This document shows, piece after piece, positions 16,674 through 22,965 of a DNA stretch of 28,805 bases. The first letter of the stretch is position 1; each line of letters opens with the position of its first letter. Origin of the DNA: an uncultured Flavobacteriaceae bacterium (GTDB taxonomy: Bacteria; Bacteroidota; Bacteroidia; Flavobacteriales; Flavobacteriaceae); assembly GCA_945788155.1 (NCBI GenBank), contig CALZKX010000285.1, positions 1 to 28,805 on the forward strand, given 5' to 3'. Under the pieces are notes generated by a model. It did no database searches and had not been told where the DNA came from. It saw only the letters and a list, made by a program, of their open reading frames with translations. The position numbers and the translations under genes were made by a program.

Positions 16674-16705
16674 TTGACAGATGTAAATGACCATTAATAC
16701 TTTTT
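16674..16705 (+). promoter_or_regulatory. Promoter of the DEAD-box helicase gene
   Basis: TTG at 16674-16676, 21 bases of spacer, then TACTTTTT (16698-16705), seven of eight bases of TAnnTTTG. Predicted start near 16712, leaving a leader of about 15 bases before ATG 16727. Confidence 0.42.
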
Positions 16706-16726
16706 AATAGAACACAAAAACTTACG

Positions 16727-18085
16727 ATGGCTCATTTTGAGGAACTAAATCTTACAACTCCATTACGCAATGCCATAGCAGACCTTGGCTTTGAGAAACC
16801 TACACCAATACAAGAACAATCGTTTAACGTGATTGGTTCGGGTAAAGATGTGGTTGGTATTGCACAAACTGGTACTGGAAAAACCTTTGCCTATGGCTTG
16901 CCTATTTTAAAAAACTTACCGTTTGCAAAGCAAGATAATCCAAGGGTTTTGGTTTTGGTCCCAACACGTGAGTTGGTAGTGCAAGTAGTTGAAGAATTTG
17001 AGAAAATTGCTAAATATATTAATGTGCGCATTTTAGGCGTGTATGGAGGCACCAATATCAACACACAAAAACAAGCAGTTGCTGAAGGTTTAGATATTTT
17101 AGTAGCAACTCCTGGTCGCTTATACGATTTAGCAGTAAGCAGAACATTACAGTTAAAATCGATACATAAATTAGTAATTGATGAAGTTGATGTGATGTTA
17201 GACCTTGGTTTTAGGCATCAATTGCTAAATATTTTTGATATTCTCCCAGAGCGCAGACAAAACATCATGTTTTCAGCGACCATGACGAAAGATGTGGATG
17301 AATTAATCACGGACTTTTTTATTAATCCGCATCGTATTTCCATTGCAGTATCTGGAACACCACTTGAAAACATTAAGCAGGAGCGTTATAACGCACCAAA
17401 TTTTTACACTAAAGTTAATTTGGTAAACTATTTACTTAAGGATAGGGACACTTACAATAAAGTTTTAATATTTGTGGCTTATAAGCGTATGGCAGATAGG
17501 TTGTTTGAGCAACTAGAAGCATCTTATTACGGTGAGTCTTGTGTGATTCACTCCAACAAAACACAAAATTACAGACTTAGAAGTATTAACCAGTTTGAAG
17601 AAGGAGAAAACCGCATTTTAATTGCAACCGATGTGATGGCTCGTGGTTTGGATATTGATAGCATTTCTCATGTGATTAATTTTGACACACCTGAATACCC
17701 AGAAAATTACATGCACCGAATTGGTAGAACTGGTCGTGCCGAAAAAGAAGGCCATACGCTTGTATTTTCTACTAAAAAAGAGCAAGATGCCATAGAGCGC
17801 ATTGAGGAGCTTATGCAAATGACAATTCCTATTGTAGAGTTACCTGATGCTGTTGAAATTTCTACCGAACTTATTGAAGAAGAGCGTCCGCAACTTAAAG
17901 AGCGTTACAACCCTTTAAAGCGCAGTAAAGACGAAGATGCTCCAGGACCAGCGTTTCATGAAAAAAAGGACAAAAACAAAAAGGAAAATCTAGGTGGTTC
18001 TTACAAGTTTAAAATTGCTAAAAAATATAAGAAGCCTAAAACCAGAGGCGATAAAAATTATAATAAGAAAAATAAGAGAAAATAG
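16727..18085 (+). CDS. DEAD-box RNA helicase (RhlE-like) with DEVD motif II
   Basis: ATP-dependent RNA helicase, 452 residues. Ordered motifs: Q-motif region (F4, GFEKPTPIQ), motif I AQTGTGKT (46-53), Ia PTRELVVQV, GG, Ib ATPGR, motif II DEVD (152-155) where most of the family has DEAD, motif III SAT (183-185), IV VLIFVAYKR, V ATDVMARGLDID and VI HRIGRTGRA. The Lys-rich tail (about 405-452, KKDKNKKEN..KNYNKKNKRK) is disordered and probably RNA-binding. Likely roles are ribosome assembly or RNA decay in the cold, by family analogy. Motif II keeps both acidic residues that count, so it should remain active. Start ATG 16727. It is followed by a palindromic hairpin at 18096-18115. Confidence 0.95.
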   Translation: MAHFEELNLTTPLRNAIADLGFEKPTPIQEQSFNVIGSGKDVVGIAQTGTGKTFAYGLPILKNLPFAKQDNPRVLVLVPTRELVVQVVEEFEKIAKYINVRILGVYGGTNINTQKQAVAEGLDILVATPGRLYDLAVSRTLQLKSIHKLVIDEVDVMLDLGFRHQLLNIFDILPERRQNIMFSATMTKDVDELITDFFINPHRISIAVSGTPLENIKQERYNAPNFYTKVNLVNYLLKDRDTYNKVLIFVAYKRMADRLFEQLEASYYGESCVIHSNKTQNYRLRSINQFEEGENRILIATDVMARGLDIDSISHVINFDTPEYPENYMHRIGRTGRAEKEGHTLVFSTKKEQDAIERIEELMQMTIPIVELPDAVEISTELIEEERPQLKERYNPLKRSKDEDAPGPAFHEKKDKNKKENLGGSYKFKIAKKYKKPKTRGDKNYNKKNKRK

Positions 18086-18095
18086 TTAGTTTGCC

Positions 18096-18115
18096 ATTCC
18101 TGCCAACGCAGGAAT
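18096..18115. repeat. Palindromic hairpin repeat ATTCCTGC / GCAGGAAT
   Basis: Perfect 8-bp stem (18096-18103 with 18108-18115), loop CAAC. It lies 10 bases after the helicase gene. No T-run follows. The sequence resembles the short ATTCCTGC...GCAGGAAT units I recall between genes in flavobacterial genomes; copy number in this genome cannot be counted here. Confidence 0.5.
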
Positions 18116-18160
18116 AACAAAATTAAAAACACACTAAATTTATTCTACGTTTATTTTATA

Positions 18161-18191
18161 GACCTCACAGGATTTTAAAACCTGTGAGGTC
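18161..18191. repeat. Perfect 11-bp palindrome GACCTCACAGG / CCTGTGAGGTC
   Basis: GACCTCACAGG (18161-18171) pairs with CCTGTGAGGTC (18181-18191), with an inner ATTTTAAAA that can extend the pairing. It has no run of Ts, and its high-GC arms stand out in the AT-rich surroundings. This is a REP-like intergenic palindrome, and close relatives occur in other Bacteroidota as I recall. Confidence 0.6.
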
Positions 18192-18660
18192 TTGCTTAAT
18201 CTGACAACTAGGGAGTGATTAGCGTTCAATAACAGTACTGTCCCGTTCTAGAACTTATTGGAAGTTTGATTAATAAAGGCGTTTACATCTTTTTTAAAAT
18301 GAAATATAGTGAGTGTTAATGTCTGGGATTATTTATCGTCATTTTTTAGCAGCTACTTTATGGTTGCCTCCATAACTTTTTAGGTCGAAATAAAAATTTG
18401 CTCACATAGTTTTAAAACGACAACATGGATCCATGAATATTTATAATTGGTTGACACCTTTCGAGTTGAGTTAATGCTTCGGGATCGGCTAAAAATTACC
18501 ATAGAATTAACTTGATTTTTGATCATTTTCTATATTTGAATACTAAGAAGCAATTGCTGAATTGTTGCTGTTGCTAATTTGGTAGCTTTTGTGTTTTCTT
18601 AAAATTGAAAGCCTACAAAAATTAAAGTTCATTTTATAATGTATAGAATATTTAAAGAAT
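18192..18660. other. Gene-poor stretch with possible decayed reading frame
   Basis: No intact gene is visible on either strand. The minus strand shows short open fragments in different frames (see the pseudogene entry), separated by stops and shifts. No tRNA, promoter pair or further repeat was recognised. The stretch ends at the terminator of the ExbB-like gene (18663-18687). Confidence 0.5.
18248..18600 (-). pseudogene. Possible remnant of an alpha/beta hydrolase-like gene
   Basis: Reading the minus strand gives protein-like pieces interrupted by stops and frame changes: NTKATKLATATIQQLLLSIQ, then ALTQLERCQPIINIHGSM (from 18480 downward), then after a shift NFYFDLKSYGGNHKVAAKK, then KKDVNAFINQTSNKF before a stop at 18248-18250. 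The order I-N-I-H-G-S followed by a GG-N/T-H block resembles the end of small flavobacterial alpha/beta hydrolases. The resemblance is weak and from memory; it could be chance. Confidence 0.25.
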
Positions 18661-18662
18661 AA

Positions 18663-18687
18663 AAAGCGAACGCAATTGGTTCGCTTT
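18663..18687 (-). terminator. Intrinsic terminator of the ExbB-like gene
   Basis: AAAGCGAAC (18663-18671) pairs perfectly with GTTCGCTTT (18679-18687), loop of 7. Reading the minus strand, it is followed by TTTATTC after the stem's own Ts. It lies 21 bases beyond the stop of the gene ending at 18709. Confidence 0.75.
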
Positions 18688-18708
18688 AAAACAAATACTT
18701 GTGTTGTA

Positions 18709-19113
18709 TTAATCTTTTTGTAATCCTTTTAAAACGAGGATTCCTATTCTAGCAATAATAAAAGTAAACAAGCCAAAAGTAGCGGTTAATAATGATACTT
18801 TAAGTCCTCCTGCAAAAATTGCAGGATCTGGGTTTCCCATTGCTTCTACTGAATCAAAAGCGGTAATAAGTCCTAAAATAGAAGCGAAAAAACCTATAAC
18901 TAATCCTAAAAGACTACTGTCGTTTGTTAATCTTAGCATTTTTTTTGAAATAGCTTTATCTTTGTTTAGATTAATAAATCCCTTAATTAAAAAGACTATT
19001 GATAATAATAAACAGATAAGAATTAGTGTCATCATAAAGAATCCTCCTTCTGTAAATCGATCAACAAAAGGGTTAACAAATAATTGTGTAGAAGTAATTG
19101 ATAAATAAGTCAT
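18709..19113 (-). CDS. Very short MotA/TolQ/ExbB-like proton channel protein
   Basis: 134 residues with three hydrophobic segments (about 24-46, 67-87, 103-128). The last contains GGLKVSLLTATFGLFTF, close to the conserved GIxxALxxTxxGLxxA block of ExbB/TolQ TM3, and the second contains the GFFASILGLITAF helix with the usual LLGLxIG turn. Classical ExbB/TolQ proteins have over 200 residues with a large cytoplasmic loop, which is nearly absent here. No ExbD/TolR or TonB gene is adjacent, so its partner and energy use are unknown. Start ATG 19113, about 20 bases from a predicted transcription start, and a clean terminator after the gene suggests a single-gene transcript. Confidence 0.75.
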   Translation of the reverse strand: MTYLSITSTQLFVNPFVDRFTEGGFFMMTLILICLLLSIVFLIKGFINLNKDKAISKKMLRLTNDSSLLGLVIGFFASILGLITAFDSVEAMGNPDPAIFAGGLKVSLLTATFGLFTFIIARIGILVLKGLQKD

Positions 19114-19140
19114 AGTTAATGGTTTTAATTAAACGTTAAG

Positions 19141-19148
19141 CAAACTTA
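19141..19148 (-). promoter_or_regulatory. -7 element for the ExbB-like gene
   Basis: The minus strand reads TAAGTTTG, an exact TAnnTTTG match, 28 bases before ATG 19113; the predicted start is near 19134. The -33 region is not clear. TGCTAAA copy 1 (19161-19167) would lie between the -7 and -33 positions, a natural place for a repressor. Confidence 0.42.
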
Positions 19149-19160
19149 GGGTTCTTTATT

Positions 19161-19233
19161 TGCTAAAAAATTAAAATGCGACAGATAACCAGTTTAGCAA
19201 TGTAAATAACATTATGCTAAAACAGGTGCTAAA
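19161..19233. promoter_or_regulatory. Four TGCTAAA heptamers between divergent genes, candidate operator
   Basis: TGCTAAA occurs at 19161-19167 (plus), 19193-19199 (minus), 19215-19221 (plus) and 19227-19233 (plus). Start-to-start spacings are 32, 22 and 12 bases, near whole helical turns. The two middle copies form an inverted repeat, and outer arms GACAGAT (19180-19186) and ATCTGTC (19233-19239) enclose it. The array sits in the shared upstream region of the ExbB-like gene and the LytS-LytTR pair, so it may be the site of a regulator, perhaps the LytTR protein itself. Confidence 0.45.
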
Positions 19234-19301
19234 TCTGTCATTCGTCTACAAAACCTTAATCGATGTGATATTTATAGTATTATTGTAACTTAATAAGCAA
19301 C

Positions 19302-20354
19302 ATGTTTACTAAAGAACTTATATTAAAGAAAATAGCGCAAGTTGTGCTACATATTCTTTTCTGGTGCGGTGTTTTATTGTTTTTTACCTATTTCTTTGGC
19401 TTTGAAAGCAATGATGACAACTACATCCTTTTGTTTTCACTTTTTTTAATGCCAATAACCATTGCAACTACATACGTTTCTATCTATATGCTCATTCCAG
19501 ATTATTTAGTCCAAAAACGTTACTTTTTGTTTGGATTATATAGTGTCTATACCGTTATAATATCTGGGTATTTAATTATGGTTTCGGTGTTTTTAGGCTT
19601 GGTTTTTTTGACTGAATTTGAGTATAGCAACATGTCTCCATTAAGTAGAAATCTGTTTTTTGTAATGATTGCTGTGTTTATGGTTGTTGTTATTGTTAGT
19701 GCTTTTAAATTGCTAAAACTAAACTCAAAACATGCTGAAAAAACTAAAACCCTAGAAACAAAAATTTTAGAAACTCAGTTAAAATTGAAAGAGCAAGAAC
19801 TTAACTATTTAAAAATGCAAATTCATCCGCATTTCTTATTTAACACCTTAAATACCATGTATGGTTTTGCTCTAAAAAAGGCTGATGAAACGCCTGAGAT
19901 GATATTAAAATTATCTAATCTATTGGATTATTTACTATATCAAGTTGATAAACCTTTTGTGTTGTTATTAGATGAAATAAATCATATAAAAGATTATATT
20001 GAACTTGAAAAAATGCGCTTCAACAATACCTTAGAAGTTAATTTTAAGTGCAATACTATTTTAGAAACCACAAAAATCGCTCCTATGTTACTGCTTCCTT
20101 TTGTAGAAAACAGCTTTAAACATGGTAATTTAAAAAATGATGTATTAGTTATAAATATTGATTTGTCCTGTACCAATGGAAATATTCAGTTCAATATAGA
20201 AAATACACACTCTAACTCTAGGAAGACCAACAAAGGTATTGGCTTACAGAATATACAAAAACGATTGGATTTATTATATAAAAATAATTACTGTTTAAAT
20301 ATCGACGATACTACTCCCTTTTTTAAAGTGTGTTTAAAACTAAATAACAACTAA
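19302..20354 (+). CDS. LytS/YehU-type sensor histidine kinase
   Basis: 350 residues: four TM segments (about 9-33, 40-66, 76-104, 117-138), a coiled-coil (KTLETKILETQLKLKEQELNYL), the His_kinase domain KMQIHPHFLFNTLNTMYGF with phospho-acceptor His177, and an HATPase domain (LLLPFVENSFKHG; NKGIGLQNIQKRLDLLY). Such kinases signal to LytTR regulators, and one follows directly with no spacer (stop TAA 20352-20354, next start 20355). The stimulus is not visible; the membrane part has no large periplasmic domain, so an intramembrane or lipid cue is possible. Start ATG 19302. The region upstream carries the TGCTAAA array shared with the divergent ExbB-like gene. Confidence 0.93.
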   Translation: MFTKELILKKIAQVVLHILFWCGVLLFFTYFFGFESNDDNYILLFSLFLMPITIATTYVSIYMLIPDYLVQKRYFLFGLYSVYTVIISGYLIMVSVFLGLVFLTEFEYSNMSPLSRNLFFVMIAVFMVVVIVSAFKLLKLNSKHAEKTKTLETKILETQLKLKEQELNYLKMQIHPHFLFNTLNTMYGFALKKADETPEMILKLSNLLDYLLYQVDKPFVLLLDEINHIKDYIELEKMRFNNTLEVNFKCNTILETTKIAPMLLLPFVENSFKHGNLKNDVLVINIDLSCTNGNIQFNIENTHSNSRKTNKGIGLQNIQKRLDLLYKNNYCLNIDDTTPFFKVCLKLNNN

Positions 20355-21071
20355 TTGTTAGAACAAAAAAACATATCATGCCTAATAGTTGACGATGAAG
20401 CCATCGCTAGGGAAATAATAGCGACGCATCTTTCAAAAATTAGCAACATTAACATAGTCACTAGCTGCAGTAATGCTATGGAGGCTTTTAATGTTATTAA
20501 TAACCACAATATAGAATTGGTGTTTTTAGACATTAATATGCCAGAGATATCAGGGATTTCGCTTGCTAAATCTATAAACAAGGACATTAAAATTATTTTC
20601 ACCACTGCATATAGAGACTATGCCATTGAAGGTTTCGAATTGCAAGCTGTAGATTATTTATTAAAACCAATTTCGTTTGAGCGCATATTAAAAGCTGTCA
20701 ATACCTATTTTGAAGTTTATAGTGAAGCAAAAAAAAATGTGTCTCAAGAAGCTAAAATAAATGATTTTATGTTTGTTAGATCAGACAGACGTATGATTAA
20801 AGTTGATTTTGATACGATTGTTTATATCGAAAGCTATAGCGACTATATTAAAATTCATTTGGCAAATAAAACCATCGTTACTCGTGAAACTATTAGTGCT
20901 ATTGAAGCAAAACTTACAAAGAATAAATTTATAAGAATTCACAGGTCTTTTATCGTTGCTTTAAGCAAAATATCTTCTTTTACAAACGAAGAAATTATCA
21001 TTCAAAATAAGTCTTTGTCAATTAGCAGAAGCTACAAAACCGATGTATTGGAGTTATTAAAAAAATTCTAA
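20355..21071 (+). CDS. LytTR-family response regulator
   Basis: 238 residues. Receiver domain (1-120): acidic pocket DDE (13-15), phospho-acceptor Asp59 in VFLDINMPEISG, the conserved Thr in IIFTTAYRDYA, and Lys in LLKPISF. The C-terminal LytTR DNA-binding domain (about 138-236) has MIKVDFDTIVYIESYSDYIKIH, TRETISAIEAKL and FIRIHRSFIVALSKI. Partner of the preceding kinase, probably controlling transcription by binding direct repeats. The start is TTG 20355, directly after the kinase stop. The first residues (LEQKNISCLIVDDEAIA) fit the usual receiver N-terminus, so a later start is unlikely. Confidence 0.95.
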   Translation: MLEQKNISCLIVDDEAIAREIIATHLSKISNINIVTSCSNAMEAFNVINNHNIELVFLDINMPEISGISLAKSINKDIKIIFTTAYRDYAIEGFELQAVDYLLKPISFERILKAVNTYFEVYSEAKKNVSQEAKINDFMFVRSDRRMIKVDFDTIVYIESYSDYIKIHLANKTIVTRETISAIEAKLTKNKFIRIHRSFIVALSKISSFTNEEIIIQNKSLSISRSYKTDVLELLKKF

Positions 21072-21155
21072 AACCCCTTTTCAAAGTAATAACAAGGGTA
21101 TTAATATAAGGTGTCCATTAAGGTTTTTCCTAACAATAACTTATCATAACAAGTT

Positions 21156-21962
21156 TTACTCCAAAACTTCAACTTGACTGTTCACAATATTTTTAATAGG
21201 CACAATTAATTTACCAGTTGTGGTTTTTAATGTCATGGATATATCGTCTATTGTAAGTATTTCACCTTCAACAGTGTTAAATTTTATCCGCTGTCCTACT
21301 TCATAAGTACGCCTTGTATAAAAAGTTCGCAATAAATCGGCTATTACTTCTCTTGCTCCCAAACCTAATGCCAATGCAAAAGCTGCAAGAAATGCACCAA
21401 AAATTAAGTTGAGGTTGCTTGTAATAATATCAGTATTTATTCCTGCTTGGTTTAATGCTGTAATAGAAATGATTGCTAAAAGAATAAAAAACACCAATTG
21501 GCTTATAATTTTTGAACCTGAAAACTCAAACGATTTAAAAAACGTTTGGATGGATTTTTTTATAAAATTGGCAATAAATAAGCCTATAACAAAAATTGCG
21601 ACTGCACTTAACAGTTGTGGCAAATAGGAAATAAGATTCCCTATTTCTTCAGAAATAATGGTTAACCCCATCATTTCGGACACGACAATAATAAGCATCA
21701 ACAACAATGACCATTTAATAAACGAAATAGTGATTTTTGAAAGGTTCATATTAAGTTTCTTACCTTCAATAATTTCAATGTCATTTAATTTTTCACCAAA
21801 CTTATCTATTTTAATCGCCTTTAAAGCGCGTTTTAAAATAGATAACAATAGTTTAATAAACAGCCATCCAAAAACAAGCACCAACAATGCTTTTAAAATA
21901 GTAACTCCTGTCGTTGAGAAGCTTTCAATGGCCATATCCTTAAGTTCTGTTAATTTTTCCAT
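21156..21962 (-). CDS. MscS-like mechanosensitive channel with N-terminal TM-helix repeats
   Basis: 268 residues: several TM segments (about 20-42, 82-104, 113-134, 151-169, 188-208), with TM_helix-type repeats (ALLVLVFGWLFIKLLLSIL; LPQLLSAVAIFVIGLFIANFI), then the short MscS-like core FALALGLGAREVIADLLRTFYTRR and a truncated beta domain (YEVGQRIKF...GEILTIDDISMTLKTTTGKL..PIKNIVNS). Relatives are small osmotic or ion channels; ion choice is unknown. It is the last gene of the sigma factor operon (with the 58-residue protein between), suggesting that the sigma factor responds to envelope or osmotic stress. Start ATG 21962, 22 bases after the small gene's stop. Confidence 0.87.
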   Translation of the reverse strand: MEKLTELKDMAIESFSTTGVTILKALLVLVFGWLFIKLLLSILKRALKAIKIDKFGEKLNDIEIIEGKKLNMNLSKITISFIKWSLLLMLIIVVSEMMGLTIISEEIGNLISYLPQLLSAVAIFVIGLFIANFIKKSIQTFFKSFEFSGSKIISQLVFFILLAIISITALNQAGINTDIITSNLNLIFGAFLAAFALALGLGAREVIADLLRTFYTRRTYEVGQRIKFNTVEGEILTIDDISMTLKTTTGKLIVPIKNIVNSQVEVLE

Positions 21963-21984
21963 TAGTAATATTATTAGGGTGCTA

Positions 21985-22161
21985 TTATTTTTTTCGATTT
22001 TTTATGGTACGTTCAACTACGCTAGCTGCATTTAACGAAAATAAACTGGCCAATTCCATTAAAAGCTTTGCTATAGCAATGTCTTTCATCACCTTAGATT
22101 TTAGTTCCTGTGGAACTTCTTTTAAAGGTGTGTTTATGTATTTAAATGGATTATCGCTCAT
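21985..22161 (-). CDS. 58-residue small protein coupled to the sigma factor gene
   Basis: Short gene, easily missed. ATG 22161 overlaps the TGA of the sigma factor gene as ATGA, so translation is coupled. The protein opens MSDNPFKYINTPLKEVPQEL, continues as an amphipathic or hydrophobic helix (KSKVMKDIAIAKLLMELASL) and ends with a basic tail (RTIKNRKK). There is no signal peptide. I know similar short flavobacterial proteins with an NPFKxI start but no function. Its place between an ECF sigma factor and a mechanosensitive channel makes a small sigma-binding or membrane-associated regulator possible, which is inference. Confidence 0.72.
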   Translation of the reverse strand: MSDNPFKYINTPLKEVPQELKSKVMKDIAIAKLLMELASLFSLNAASVVERTIKNRKK

Positions 22162-22736
22162 TTTAATTTGTGGTTATATACATTAATGAGTTTCTCTTTC
22201 GCTCTTTTAATACGCATTTTTACTGCGCTTTCTCCAATATTTAAAATTCCAGTTAGGTCTTTAATACTCAATAAATCTTGATATTTTAGCATAAGAATCA
22301 TTTTCTCTTCGGGGGAAATTAATTCTAGTGCTTTCTTTAATTTTTCGACTTTTAATTGATTTATATCATCATCGTTAGCATCAATTCTATAGCCAGAATC
22401 TTCAATATGTGTTGCATCTACCGATTGTTTTTCGATTTTTTTAGCTGTATTACGGTTTACATAGTTTACACAATGATTATATGTAAACGCATATAACCAT
22501 GTTGAGAATTTAGATTTTCCTTTAAAAGTGCTCAGCTTTACAAACAGCTTTAAAAAAATGTCTTGTGTTAAGTCTTGAGCTTCATCATCACTTTTTGAAA
22601 ATCCCCTGCATTTATTATACACCATTTTAGAATAACGATCGTACAATATTTCAAACAATAGTGTATCATTGGAAGACACAATGGCCTTTACTAAGTCTTC
22701 ATCAGATAACTTGTTAAAATCTTGATTTACTTTCAA
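22158..22736 (-). CDS. ECF-type RNA polymerase sigma factor
   Basis: 192 residues with region 2 (LYDRYSKMVYNKCRGFSKSD, DLTQDIFLKLFVKLSTFKG, SKFSTWLYAFTYNHCVNYV), an acidic linker, and region 4 (ALELISPEEKMILMLKYQDL, LSIKDLTGILNIGESAVKMR, IKRAKEKLINVY). Such factors direct RNA polymerase to stress promoters. No transmembrane anti-sigma factor (FecR or RseA type) is adjacent; the next gene is a 58-residue protein. The start is TTG 22736, the only candidate giving the standard N-terminus KLSDEDLVKAIVSSND. A -7-like TATTTTTG on the minus strand (22822-22829) lies 86 bases upstream, leaving a long leader if used. Confidence 0.92.
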   Translation of the reverse strand: MKVNQDFNKLSDEDLVKAIVSSNDTLLFEILYDRYSKMVYNKCRGFSKSDDEAQDLTQDIFLKLFVKLSTFKGKSKFSTWLYAFTYNHCVNYVNRNTAKKIEKQSVDATHIEDSGYRIDANDDDINQLKVEKLKKALELISPEEKMILMLKYQDLLSIKDLTGILNIGESAVKMRIKRAKEKLINVYNHKLK

Positions 22737-22892
22737 TTTACTATTAAGGTGTTTGTAATGTTTGACACAGCTATAAAAACTAAGTCACGCATTTCTAATA
22801 CATTTAGTATGGTAATGTTTACAAAAATATAAATTACAATATAATAAACTGTGAATCATTAAACTATAGGTATAATAATTTATAAAAAGAAA

Positions 22893-22938
22893 AAAGCAAC
22901 CTGTACTTAGCGATAGGCTAAGTAACCAAGGTTGCTTT
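22893..22938 (-). terminator. lpd: Intrinsic terminator of lpd
   Basis: AAAGCAACC (22893-22901) pairs with GGTTGCTTT (22930-22938); an inner stem ACTTAGC / GCTAAGT (22905-22911 with 22917-22923) lengthens it. On the minus strand a T-rich tract (22882-22895) follows. It lies 28 bases after the lpd stop at 22966. Confidence 0.85.
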
Positions 22939-22965
22939 AAAAATTTATTGATATTTTATATGTCA

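Noticed and set aside
20355..21071. Classical LytTR direct-repeat sites near the regulator genes
   Set aside because: I looked for the usual GTT-containing direct repeats upstream of 19302 and did not find a convincing pair; only the TGCTAAA array stands out.
21072..21155. Terminator between the LytTR gene and the MscS-like gene
   Set aside because: Only weak imperfect pairings (TTGTTAT / ATAACAA-like) are visible, without a firm stem plus T-run.
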